A stretch of DNA of 33,547 nucleotides from LGRD01 sp031382215 (GTDB lineage Bacteria; Pseudomonadota; Gammaproteobacteria; Burkholderiales; Burkholderiaceae_C), in assembly GCA_031382215.1 (NCBI GenBank), contig JANMYQ010000267.1:1-33547 (forward strand), given 5' to 3'. Below are positions 14,654 to 21,800 of the stretch, in pieces; positions within the stretch are counted from its first letter, which is position 1, and every line of letters starts with the position of its first letter. A program made the position numbers and the translations under genes. The notes beneath the pieces were generated by a model. It was given only the letters and a program-made list of their open reading frames with translations. It did no database searches and had not been told where the DNA came from.

Positions 14654-15718
14654 ATGCTCACTGACATCTTTGCTCGCCGGTATGAGAAACGGAAGCTGTT
14701 TGAAGAGGTTGAACAACGGGAGTTGAGGCTGTTCGTTCAGGCCTATCGAATCATCAACGAGCAGATCTTTCCCTACTACGGGTGGGACAAGAAGGTAAAT
14801 GAAAAGGCGAAAGCTACCTGGACGAGCCTTCACGACCGGCTGACCATGGAACTGGGGGTCAAAGAGCTTTCGCCGAGGTACTACTCGTATCAAGGTGAGT
14901 GGATGGGCAAGCCACACACCTTTTCTGGCTGGTACGACATGAACCTCGTGTGCGAGGCGTATCTGACGAGGCCGTTCGACAAGGGGTGGGACGAGGACAC
15001 CTTCATGAGGAATCGCCTCAGTTTTGTCGAGCTTGCCTTTCGGGAGCGTGAGGCGCAGATCGCTGAGGTAAACGCCACCCTGCCAAAGACGCTGCAAGGG
15101 GCAGCCTTTCAGGACGCGATGCCAAAGCGCGGACTCACCATTCCGGGATCCGAGACGTACGTCGAGCGTGCGCAGAAGGCCAATGAGTCGATGAACGAAG
15201 CGTTCGCTTCCCAGGTGCACGAACTGAACACGCGGTTCGAGCAAGCTGGTATGCCGCTGCACTATCACAACGGGTACATACAGATCACAACGGACGCGCT
15301 AACTCAGGCGCAGATTCAGCAACCCTTCTGGGACCTCGTGAAGGACCCCAAGTGGGTCAACGTCAGCACCGACATGGCTGAAGCGATCGACCGCCGCGAC
15401 ACTGGTGGCCGCGACCCAGCGCTCTACGCTGCCAAGGCGCTCGAGAGCACCATCAAAATCATCTGCGCCGAAAAAGGCTGGGCGACCGCAGCCGAGAAGG
15501 GATCATCTGACTTCCTGAACCACCTTGAGAGCAAGGCGAACGGTTCGTTCATCGATCCGTGGGAGCGCGCGTTGATGCAGAAGTTCTTTGGCGGCGTGCG
15601 GAACGAGCTTGGCCACGGCCCTGGCGGTGAGCCAATGCCTGGCCTTAGCGACCCGCAAACCGATCAGGCCATCGAACTCTGCATGTCGTGGGTCAAGAGC
15701 CTGATCAGCAGACTGTGA
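14654..15718 (+). CDS. AbiJ-like abortive-infection protein with HEPN motif
   Basis: A 354-residue protein. The start at 14654 is chosen because GGAGGTGG lies 4-11 bases upstream and the product then begins MLTDIFARRYEKR, the usual opening of AbiJ_NTD4-type proteins. The N-terminal domain continues through EELSPRYYSYQ-like and LVCEAYLTRPFDKGWDEDTFMRNRLSFVELAFR segments (about 70-130). The C-terminal domain (about 235-354) resembles the Abi C-terminus: AAKALESTIKIIC and then VRNELGHG, where Arg316-x4-His321 is the HEPN RNase motif. Family members stop infected cells by RNA cleavage during phage attack. It has its own ribosome site and no obvious antitoxin beside it. Function in phage defence is inferred from the family. 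Confidence 0.75.
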   Translation: MLTDIFARRYEKRKLFEEVEQRELRLFVQAYRIINEQIFPYYGWDKKVNEKAKATWTSLHDRLTMELGVKELSPRYYSYQGEWMGKPHTFSGWYDMNLVCEAYLTRPFDKGWDEDTFMRNRLSFVELAFREREAQIAEVNATLPKTLQGAAFQDAMPKRGLTIPGSETYVERAQKANESMNEAFASQVHELNTRFEQAGMPLHYHNGYIQITTDALTQAQIQQPFWDLVKDPKWVNVSTDMAEAIDRRDTGGRDPALYAAKALESTIKIICAEKGWATAAEKGSSDFLNHLESKANGSFIDPWERALMQKFFGGVRNELGHGPGGEPMPGLSDPQTDQAIELCMSWVKSLISRL

Positions 15719-15958
15719 CTGTTTCGTTTGAGTCCAGCCGACGCAACCTCATCACCCTTGGTGAAGGGCCCACCGTCGCGAGGCGCTACCGTGTAGTCCA
15801 ATCTGGCGCTCGAGCCGCACACACAGGGAACGCGACATGATCACCTCATTCACGGCACCGACCTCGTCTACAACATCCTGGAGGCGCAGCTGGTCGGCGA
15901 GATCGATGGCGAGGCCATCTCCTCTTACGCCGTCTCCGGCGGGCGCGCAGGCTCGAAG

Positions 15959-16351
15959 GTGAGCGATGTCGTGCACCCGCTGCTGGCCAACAACCCGTAC
16001 GCCACGGGCGTGAAGAAGGCGAGCGACAAGAAGAAGGCGCTGCCGGGTGGGCCGATCGTGATGGGCCGGTATTCGATGAAGACGCACGAGAAGCGCCCGA
16101 ACATGATCCGCCTGATCCCCGATGCCGCCAACGCGATGAAGAAGCGCGACGGCTTCCTTATTCATGGCCGCGGTAAGCGCGGCAGCGACGGTTGCATCGT
16201 GCCGACCGCCTTTCACGACGTGCTGCACCTGTGCAAGCTTGTCAAGGCGAGGGAAGAAGCGGGCGGCTCCGCTCCGACGTTGGCGGTGGTGGCCATCGGT
16301 GATTTCCGGGCGCTGGACATTCGACTGGGCAACCTCGCCCGGACGGCCTGA
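15959..16351 (+). pseudogene. L,D-transpeptidase-like (Tlde1/DUF2778-type) gene, probably frameshifted at its start
   Basis: The frame encodes GGPIVMGRYSMKTHEKRPNM and RDGFLIHGRGKRGSDGCIVP, the G-x-I-P/V-x-G-x-Y and H...S-x-GCI catalytic signature (His69, Cys79 from GTG 15959) of L,D-transpeptidases, closest to T6SS Tlde1-type effectors that act on peptidoglycan. GTG 15959 gives 130 residues with a poor ribosome site. The same frame is clearly coding further upstream, to base 15839 (HLIHGTDLVYNILEAQLVGE, then SSYAVSGGRAGSK), which supplies the missing start of the fold but has no ATG. A good start, ATG 15837 preceded by AGGGAA, is in a different frame and would join if one base were inserted just behind it. 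So the gene looks broken by a single-base loss, or contains a sequencing error. No immunity gene is visible. Confidence 0.65.
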
Positions 16352-16426
16352 ACTGAGTCATTGACGGCCGGCGCCTGGCCCGGAGGGCCGCCGATGCGCG
16401 GCCCGCCGAGTGCGCTGACCACGCGC

Positions 16427-16444
16427 GGTATCTCCTGTGATACC
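16427..16444 (+). promoter_or_regulatory. Palindromic operator of the PIN/RHH toxin-antitoxin pair
   Basis: GGTATC TCCTGT GATACC is a perfect 6-base inverted repeat with a 6-base spacer, ending eight bases before the GTG of the PIN gene. The right arm sits where a -10 element would lie (TGATACCAT). Ribbon-helix-helix antitoxins bind such palindromes to repress their own operon, so this is the likely autoregulation site. Binding is inferred. Confidence 0.5.
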
Positions 16445-16452
16445 ATGCCATT

Positions 16453-16872
16453 GTGTTTCGCATCGTCATTGACACGAATGTTCTGGTCGCGGGCCTTCGT
16501 TCGCGTCGGGGGGCTTCATTCGAGTTGCTGCGGCTGGCGGGCACTGGCGCGTTCGAGCATGTGGTGACTGTTCCGCTCGTTATGGAGTACGAAGACGTTC
16601 TCCTTCGGCCCGGCATGGTGCCCCTGCCGGTGGCTGCCGTTCAGGCCGTGATCGACTACCTCTGCAAGACGGGCATCGAGCAACCGGTGCACTTTCTATG
16701 GCGCCCGCTGCTGCCTGACGCCAAGGACGACATGGTGCTGGAGGCTGCCGCAGGCGCGGGCTGCGGCAGCATCGTCACATTCAACGTTCGCGACTTCACG
16801 CCGGCGGCGAGCCTGGGCCTTGCCGCGGTCAGGCCCGCCGAGTTTCTTGATCTTCTGGAGCGTTCAAGATGA
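16453..16872 (+). CDS. PIN-domain ribonuclease toxin (COG1569-like)
   Basis: A 139-residue PIN protein beginning at GTG 16453 (FRIVIDTNVLVAGL). The acidic residues expected for metal binding are visible: Asp7, Glu45 in VMEYEDVLL, the Asp89-Asp93 cluster in LLPDAKDDMVLEAA, and Asp114 in VTFNVRDF. PIN toxins cut RNA when released from the antitoxin. No Shine-Dalgarno sequence precedes the start, so the message may be leaderless. The gene overlaps the antitoxin by four bases (ATGA), giving the toxin-first order known for this PIN subgroup. The family call is firm; the RNA target is unknown. Confidence 0.87.
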   Translation: MFRIVIDTNVLVAGLRSRRGASFELLRLAGTGAFEHVVTVPLVMEYEDVLLRPGMVPLPVAAVQAVIDYLCKTGIEQPVHFLWRPLLPDAKDDMVLEAAAGAGCGSIVTFNVRDFTPAASLGLAAVRPAEFLDLLERSR

Positions 16873-17150
16873 GTGCAATGAGCATCCGCCTGCCCGATTC
16901 CCTGCACCGCAATGCGCGAGCCTTCGCCGAACGTGAGGGCGTATCGGTCAATCAACTGGTGGCCACCGCGCTGGCCGAAAAGCTTGCCGCGCTTGGAGCC
17001 GAAGACTATTTGAAAGCGCGCGCCGCGCGCGGCAACCGCGCCGAGTTCGACCAGGCGCTTGCGCTGGTGCCTGATGTGCCACCCGAAGAGGGCGACAGCC
17101 TTGCGCAAGCTCGGAAAGGCAAGGGCAAAGCGGCAAGGGCACCACGCTGA
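16869..17150 (+). CDS. Ribbon-helix-helix antitoxin partner of the PIN toxin
   Basis: A 93-residue protein. The N-terminus MSIRLPDSLHRNARAFAEREGVS with QLVATALAEKLAAL is a typical RHH/Arc-type fold of the CopG/HicB class that binds DNA and neutralises the toxin. The C-terminal tail is basic and flexible (ARKGKGKAARAPR), unlike the acidic toxin-binding tails of many antitoxins. It starts inside the toxin stop (ATGA), so translation is coupled. It likely represses the operator at 16427-16444 together with the toxin. Confidence 0.85.
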   Translation: MSAMSIRLPDSLHRNARAFAEREGVSVNQLVATALAEKLAALGAEDYLKARAARGNRAEFDQALALVPDVPPEEGDSLAQARKGKGKAARAPR

Positions 17151-17174
17151 TCCTTGAGCCAATTGACCCTGCCC

Positions 17175-17325
17175 ATGCGAACCACCCTCGACATTGGCCG
17201 GCGCGGGGGCGGCCGGGAAAGCGTGTGCCGCGCCCGGTGTGGCCGGTTTTCGGCCGATCGCGTCGCGCGGCACCACCGTCACCCACCAGATCATCGATTC
17301 GCTGCGCGACGGTGAAGGGGTTTGA
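17175..17325 (+). pseudogene. Remnant of a vapB-type antitoxin gene
   Basis: The sequence starts ATG with MRTTLDI, the usual opening of VapB antitoxins. It then jumps frame and continues in frame 1 as GVAGFRPIASRGTTVTHQII followed by DSLRDGEGV and a stop at 17323-17325, which matches the usual end of such antitoxins. The middle (about 30 codons) is missing and the two ends are out of frame, so the gene is dead. The expected vapC does not follow. Confidence 0.55.
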
Positions 17326-17388
17326 TGGCGCCGGCTCGCTACGGCTTGAGCCTCGCGGGCGAGCGCCGCAACAGTATGGAGTGTGACG

Positions 17389-17991
17389 ATGCCAACGGAT
17401 ATCGACTGGGCGCCATTCCACCGACAAACCTCCGGTCGGCCGCGCCGCGAGTTGCTTGCCCGAACCCTCGGCTGCTTCGACGTCGAAGACCGGTCGCCTG
17501 GGGTGGCGGTGGACCTGGGCTGCGGGTCCGGCGCCGACACGCTGGAACTTCTGCGCCGGGGTTGGCGTGTGCACGCGGTGGATGCCGACCCCAATGGGCT
17601 GGCGGTGTTGAGGCAGATGGTCCCCGACGATGCGCTTGGTGGCGCACTCGCCCTGCACGTTGCACAGTTCGAAGATTTCGAGTTCCCTGAATGCGATCAG
17701 ATCTGGGCGGCCTATAGCTGGCCGTATTGCCAGCGTGACCAGTGGCCGGGCCTGTGGCGGCGCATGGTCGCCGCGCTGCGCCCGGGCGGTCGCATTGCGG
17801 GAGACATCTTCGGCGAGAAGCATGAGTGGGCTGTCGAAACAGCCATCCAATGTTTTCCCGAGGCGGCGGTTCGCGATCTGCTGCAGGGTCTGGTCGTCGA
17901 GGCGTTCGACGTCGAAGACGGTGTTCGGCCCAGCGGCGGGGTCATCACACGCTGGCATGCCTTTGGCATTGCGGCCCGAAAGCCTTCCTGA
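17389..17991 (+). CDS. SAM-dependent methyltransferase
   Basis: A 200-residue class I methyltransferase. Motif I is VDLGCGSGADTLELL (from residue 41), followed by VHAVDADPNG with the acidic ribose-binding residue, a motif-IV-like QIWAAYSWPYC, and ALRPGGRIAGDIFGEKHEW. The start at 17389 is chosen because GGAG lies seven bases upstream; the GTG at 17383 is too close to it. The acceptor is unknown; the short size fits small-molecule methyltransferases. It is convergent with the following - strand gene and seems independent of the T6SS. Confidence 0.82.
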   Translation: MPTDIDWAPFHRQTSGRPRRELLARTLGCFDVEDRSPGVAVDLGCGSGADTLELLRRGWRVHAVDADPNGLAVLRQMVPDDALGGALALHVAQFEDFEFPECDQIWAAYSWPYCQRDQWPGLWRRMVAALRPGGRIAGDIFGEKHEWAVETAIQCFPEAAVRDLLQGLVVEAFDVEDGVRPSGGVITRWHAFGIAARKPS

Positions 17992-18009
17992 ACGCGATCG
18001 TGCACAAGG

Positions 18010-18031
18010 GGGCGTGCAACGTGCAACGCCC
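18010..18031. terminator. Possible bidirectional terminator hairpin
   Basis: GGGCGT and ACGCCC form inverted arms around a 10-base centre that can extend the stem (GCA/TGC with a one-base bulge). It lies between two convergent genes and touches the stop codon of the - strand one. There is no T-run, so intrinsic termination is uncertain. Confidence 0.3.
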
Positions 18032-18762
18032 TACATGCGCTCGAAGACGCGGTAGGTTCGGGTCGGCACCTCATACATCCAGCGCTGGTACTCGACCCAT
18101 CGGGTCTTGCCTCGGTGCGGTGGCCAGGGGTCGAGCACCAGCAGGTGGGTGCGGTTGCCGTGCGGGTTGTTGTCGCTCACCACGGCAGAGACGATGACCA
18201 TGTGGCCTGGCGATCCATTTCCCTGCAAGTAGTCCGACGTGCTCCACAGCATGTCGAGCATCAGCGGGCTGCGGCGCAGAGCGCTCAGGAGCCCGCCGAC
18301 GCTCCAGCTCATCGGCGCATGGCATCGCAGCCCGTGGAGCGCGCCATAGCGGCTGCCTGTGACCACGGCCTGATCAGATTCCGAGCTGTTTGCCAGGCCA
18401 CCGTCATCCGTGAGCATGGCCGCCGGCGTTCGCGCGCGCACGGCGGGTACGTTGGAATCGGACAGCATGGCGGTTGCAGCAGCCCAGCACGTTGTAGGAG
18501 TCGGTTGGGCAATGGCGGTGATGCCATGGTTCACGGCAGTCAGCGACAGACCTTTGGCCAGTGCCCCGTGTGTCAGCGTGCCGACGATGCCGTCTGGAGA
18601 CAACCCGGCTCGGCGCTGGAAGGAGGTGACCGCGGCGCGCGTCAGCGAGCCGAATGAACCGTCCACGACCAGGTCGGGGCTGGGCGAGTTCCTGATGTTC
18701 AACTGCAATTGAAGCAAGGCCACGTCGAAGCCGACCGAGCCTGGGCGAAGGTTCTGAGGCAT
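18031..18762 (-). CDS. Peptidoglycan-binding domain fused to AvrRpt2-like papain-fold cysteine peptidase
   Basis: A 243-residue protein. Residues about 5-70 form a PG_binding_1 domain (LRPGSVGFDVALLQLQLNIR, VDGSFGSLTRAAVTSFQ, GLSPDGIVGTLT). The rest is papain-like: QPTPTTCWAAATAML with Cys92, GSPGHMVIVSAV with His187, and LLVLDPWPPHRG with Asp211, the pattern of AvrRpt2-type C70 peptidases. No signal peptide is visible, so export would need T6SS or another route; the AvrRpt2 family contains type III effectors in plant pathogens. Its substrate is unknown. It is divergent from the T6SS-associated TIGR02270 gene with a 211-base shared upstream region. It could be a wall-targeted or host-targeted effector, or an intracellular peptidase. 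Confidence 0.72.
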   Translation of the reverse strand: MPQNLRPGSVGFDVALLQLQLNIRNSPSPDLVVDGSFGSLTRAAVTSFQRRAGLSPDGIVGTLTHGALAKGLSLTAVNHGITAIAQPTPTTCWAAATAMLSDSNVPAVRARTPAAMLTDDGGLANSSESDQAVVTGSRYGALHGLRCHAPMSWSVGGLLSALRRSPLMLDMLWSTSDYLQGNGSPGHMVIVSAVVSDNNPHGNRTHLLVLDPWPPHRGKTRWVEYQRWMYEVPTRTYRVFERM

Positions 18763-18973
18763 GGCTGGATCCCTTTCGCAATATCCCGGTCCCTGCTGCC
18801 GATGTTTTCACGGGGCGAGGGCCGCGTGCGTCCCCAGGATGATCGAGAGAGACGCCGAGCAGAGGCCCAGGCGGCACCTCAAGGGTCGCGGCGAGGCGCG
18901 CGACGCCCGAGTCCCCGCCGAATTACTTTCGACCATTGCCGCAGCAGCGCCGCCCGCTACGCTGCCCCCGCAG

Positions 18974-20278
18974 ATGCAGACCCTCGCGCGCCCGCCCATC
19001 CTGACCGTGGTGCAACAACACCAGGAGGAGGCGGCCTGCCTGCGGGCGACGCGTGAGGTGCTGGTGCGTGCGCCGCATGTGCGGCTGCACCAGTTGCGCC
19101 GGATGGACGATCGGATCGCGGCGCACTTGGATGGGCTGGCCGTGGCGGGTGAGTTCGGCACCAAGTTGTGCGAGGCGGCGCTCGAATCGCCGGGTGTCGG
19201 TGAAGTGTTCGCCGCGACGGTGCGCGCGCTCGAAGATCGCCACGCTGCGTCGCTCGCCCGCTTGATAAGCCTGGCCGAGGCTGAACCCGCCGCTGAACGA
19301 GGACTGTTCTCGGCCTTCGGCTGGGTCTCGGCGGCCAGCCTGCGCGGCATCACCAGGGAGTTGCTGGCCTCGCGCAGCGCGTTCCAACGCAGCGTGGGTC
19401 TGGCGGCGTGCAGCATGCACCAGGTCGACCCCGGCTCGGCGCTGGCCGATGCGATGGGCGACTCCGACCCGGCCTTGCGCCGCCGCGCCTTGCGCGTGGC
19501 GGGTGAACTTGGGCGGGTGGACTTGTTGCCTGCATGCGTGCGGGCGTTACCGCTCGAAGGCGCCCAGGCCACCGAGCCGCCCGACTTTCACACCGCGCAG
19601 TCAGCGCTGCTGCTCGGCGACAGGGATGCATCGATGGCTGGCCTGCACACGCTCGCCGCCACCCCCGGCCCGCGCCGGCTGGACGCGATTCGCTTGTGGT
19701 TCAAGGCGGCCGGTCCGAAAGAGGCGCGCGTGTTCCTCAAGCAACTGGCCCAGAACCCTGCCGACGTGCGCCTGCTGATCGCCGGCATCGGTGCGGCCGG
19801 TGATTCGCACTACGTGCCGTGGCTCATCCAGCAGATGCCCGACCCGAAGCTGGCCCGCTTGGCGGGGGAGTCGTTCAGCACGATCACCGGCCTGGACCTG
19901 GCGCTGCTCGACCTGGAACTCAAACCGCCCGAAGGTTTGCAGACTGGCCCCAGCGACGACCCTGCCGACGACGACGTGGCGCTGGACGAAGACGACAGCC
20001 TGCCGTGGCCCGACCCGGCCAAGATCGCTGCGTGGTGGCAGGCGAACGGCGCGAAGTTCCCTTCCGGCACGCGTTGTTTCATGGGCGAGCCGCCTAGCGT
20101 GGCGCATTGCCACGCGGTGCTGGGCAGCGGCTTTCAACGCCAGCGCATCGCGGCGGCTTTGCATCTGCGCCTGCTGGCGCCAGGCAGGCCGCTGTTCAAC
20201 ACGGCGGCGCCGGCGTGGCGGCAGCAGCGTTTGCTCGCGGGTGCGGGTGCGGCCTCGGGTGCAGTCGCGAACGCCTGA
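18974..20278 (+). CDS. TIGR02270 family T6SS-associated HEAT-like repeat protein
   Basis: A 434-residue protein. The ATG at 18974 is preferred because the product then begins TLARPPILTVVQQHQEEAACL as in the family; the open frame upstream has non-coding-like composition. Conserved features: LRRMDDRIAAHLDGLAVAGE (about 40-60), GEVFAATVRALE, then HEAT-like helical repeats (RSVGLAACSMHQVDPGSALA, DPALRRRALRVAGELG). A C-terminal acidic linker (about 335-350) precedes PWPDPAKIAAWW and PSGTRCFMGEPP. TIGR02270 members are found in T6SS loci but have no proven function; the repeats suggest protein binding. The weak ribosome site makes the start less certain. Confidence 0.85.
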   Translation: MQTLARPPILTVVQQHQEEAACLRATREVLVRAPHVRLHQLRRMDDRIAAHLDGLAVAGEFGTKLCEAALESPGVGEVFAATVRALEDRHAASLARLISLAEAEPAAERGLFSAFGWVSAASLRGITRELLASRSAFQRSVGLAACSMHQVDPGSALADAMGDSDPALRRRALRVAGELGRVDLLPACVRALPLEGAQATEPPDFHTAQSALLLGDRDASMAGLHTLAATPGPRRLDAIRLWFKAAGPKEARVFLKQLAQNPADVRLLIAGIGAAGDSHYVPWLIQQMPDPKLARLAGESFSTITGLDLALLDLELKPPEGLQTGPSDDPADDDVALDEDDSLPWPDPAKIAAWWQANGAKFPSGTRCFMGEPPSVAHCHAVLGSGFQRQRIAAALHLRLLAPGRPLFNTAAPAWRQQRLLAGAGAASGAVANA

Positions 20279-20302
20279 TGCCGTGAGGCGGCGCGCGCGG
20301 TG

Positions 20303-20914
20303 CTACCGACCCGGCACCACGATCCTTTGCACCAGCGCGTGCGCCACCAGCACGTTGTCTTCGAACATCTGGTCGCAATCAGCACCGAACAGCAGCGCTT
20401 GCCCCTTGCCTGACCACAAGGCGGTGTACAGCACGATGCGGCGTGGCGCGCCCCAGTTGGGCTGCATCACGAACGACACGAACCGGAAGGCGCCGGTGTT
20501 GCCGGTGCGGGTGGTGCCTTCGACCACCTGCATGCTTTCGGCGAGGCGCCGGATCATGCCGGTCTCGAATCCTTCGGGCGTGCCGACGAAGTCGACCGGC
20601 GGCGGCACCACGAACGATGCGATGCCGGTCCGAACGTGCCGCATGAACTCGGTGATGTGGCTCGCTGAAGAGTGCCTGCGGCGCCACGTGGCCGGGCCGG
20701 CAATGTTCAGCACCTGGCTGCGGCGCTCCGGCCCACGGCGCTCGGGCAAGGTGGCCGGGCGCGCGGGACGGGTGGGCGGGAGAAGGTTCGCCTCGTGGCG
20801 CGGCATCTGTTGAGTAGCAGGGGCGCTGCCGCTCACCAGGTTCAAAGACGAGGCGAGGAACCCCATGACAGACCGGGTCATGAAGGTCGGGCGCCAGAGC
20901 TTGAGTGCTGCCAT
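20303..20914 (-). CDS. Hypothetical protein, possibly exported
   Basis: A 203-residue protein that I do not recognise. The start at 20914 is chosen because GGAGGAT lies a few bases upstream; a longer frame to 21079 overlaps the vapB promoter region and looks non-coding. The N-terminus (KLWRPTFMTRSVMGFLASSL, then NLVSGSA) could be a signal sequence. A Pro/Arg-rich stretch (40-80) leads to a compact C-terminal domain with FVVPPPVDFVGTPEGFE, NTGAFRFVSFVMQPNWG and ALLFGADCDQMFEDN. It is convergent with the TIGR02270 gene, 24 bases away. Function unknown; a T6SS-linked lipoprotein or immunity role is possible but unsupported. Confidence 0.6.
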   Translation of the reverse strand: MAALKLWRPTFMTRSVMGFLASSLNLVSGSAPATQQMPRHEANLLPPTRPARPATLPERRGPERRSQVLNIAGPATWRRRHSSASHITEFMRHVRTGIASFVVPPPVDFVGTPEGFETGMIRRLAESMQVVEGTTRTGNTGAFRFVSFVMQPNWGAPRRIVLYTALWSGKGQALLFGADCDQMFEDNVLVAHALVQRIVVPGR

Positions 20915-21013
20915 GGTGGGATCCTCCGCAGGTTCCGCGTGAACATGGACTGTGCGCGCGCGGGCGCGATTCAGCGTCCCCAGGACTGATGAGGCTGGCC
21001 AGATCAACCGCGT

Positions 21014-21076
21014 GGATCCTTCTTGAGGATCCTCTTGAGGATCCTGATTGACACCAGATGCGTAGAAAGCGATCAT
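21014..21076 (+). promoter_or_regulatory. Promoter and repeat operator of vapBC
   Basis: A 12-base unit TCTTGAGGATCC occurs twice in exact tandem (21021-21032 and 21033-21044), preceded by a partial copy GGATCC at 21014-21019. Directly behind it is a perfect -35 box TTGACA (21048-21053) and, after 17 bases, a weak -10 (GATCAT, 21071-21076), just ahead of the vapB start. The repeats are placed like antitoxin binding sites. Promoter and operator functions are inferred. Confidence 0.45.
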
Positions 21077-21084
21077 CACGCATC

Positions 21085-21327
21085 ATGAGAACCACCATCG
21101 ACATCGACGACCCCATCCTGAAGGAAGTCAAGCGCCTTCAGCGGCGCGAGGGCAAGTCTCTGGGCCGGTTGGTGTCTGACCTGCTCGCGCAGTCGCTCGC
21201 CGCGGGCAACGCGTCGGCAACGGCAGAGGTGCCGGCATTTCAGTGGGTCGCCAAGCCCATGCGGGCCCGGGTTGACCTGGCAGACAAAGACGCGCTGCTG
21301 AATGCCATGGACGAGCGCGGTGCATGA
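21085..21327 (+). CDS. vapB: VapB-type antitoxin
   Basis: An 80-residue ribbon-helix-helix antitoxin: MRTTIDIDDPILKEVKRLQR, then GKSLGRLVSDLLAQSL. The C-terminal half (VPAFQWVAKPMRARVDLADK, DALLNAMDE) would bind the toxin. The start at 21085 is preferred over 21058 because it gives the conserved opening and lies behind the predicted -10. It overlaps vapC by four bases (ATGA). It resembles, but is not a copy of, the vapB remnant at 17175-17325. Confidence 0.88.
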   Translation: MRTTIDIDDPILKEVKRLQRREGKSLGRLVSDLLAQSLAAGNASATAEVPAFQWVAKPMRARVDLADKDALLNAMDERGA

Positions 21328-21758
21328 GCTTCGGCATCGACGTCAACATCCTGCTGTACGCCTCTGACGAGACGAGCCCGTTGCACGACAAGGCAGCGGG
21401 CTTTTTGCAGCAATGCGCGAGTGGGCGCGAGGTGTTCTGCCTGGCCTGGCTCACGGCCATGAGCTACTTGCGCATGGCCACGCACCCTTCCATCTTCGAG
21501 CGGCCGCTCACGCCAGCGCAGGCACTGGGCAACATCGAGGCGCTGCTTTCACTGCCCCATTGCCGCACCATCGGCGAAGAGGCAGACCATCTTCGCGTGT
21601 ACCAGGACATTACGCGTTCGGTGCCCACGCGCGGCAACCTCGTGCCAGACGCCCATTTGGCCGCAGTGTTGAGCCAGCATGGCGTAGTAACGCTCTACAC
21701 ACACGATCGCGACTTCCGCAAGTTCAGCTTTCTGGACGTCAGGGACCCGTTGGTCTGA
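21324..21758 (+). CDS. vapC: VapC-type PIN ribonuclease toxin
   Basis: A 144-residue PIN protein: FGIDVNILLYASDE with Asp6, VFCLAWLTAMSYLR, a central acidic EEADHLRVYQDI, and NLVPDAHLAAVLSQHG then LYTHDRDFRKF with the last acidic residues. VapC toxins cleave specific RNAs, often tRNA or rRNA loops; the target here is unknown. It is coupled to vapB by overlap and completes a canonical antitoxin-first pair, the second toxin-antitoxin system within 5 kb. Trp at the position after LA is unusual where many homologues carry Ser/Thr-Glu, so activity is not certain. Confidence 0.88.
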   Translation: MSFGIDVNILLYASDETSPLHDKAAGFLQQCASGREVFCLAWLTAMSYLRMATHPSIFERPLTPAQALGNIEALLSLPHCRTIGEEADHLRVYQDITRSVPTRGNLVPDAHLAAVLSQHGVVTLYTHDRDFRKFSFLDVRDPLV

Positions 21759-21800
21759 GCTGCCTCAAGCCCGGCCCGTGAGCCGCGCTACAGTCGGCCG

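Noticed and set aside
15752..16228. - strand open frame opposite the L,D-transpeptidase remnant
   Set aside because: The + strand carries the HG...S-x-GCI catalytic motif; the - strand product has none and is His/Arg/Val-rich.
17322..17690. + strand open frame overlapping the methyltransferase start
   Set aside because: No motif, starts inside the vapB remnant stop, and overlaps a gene with clear SAM-binding motifs in another frame.
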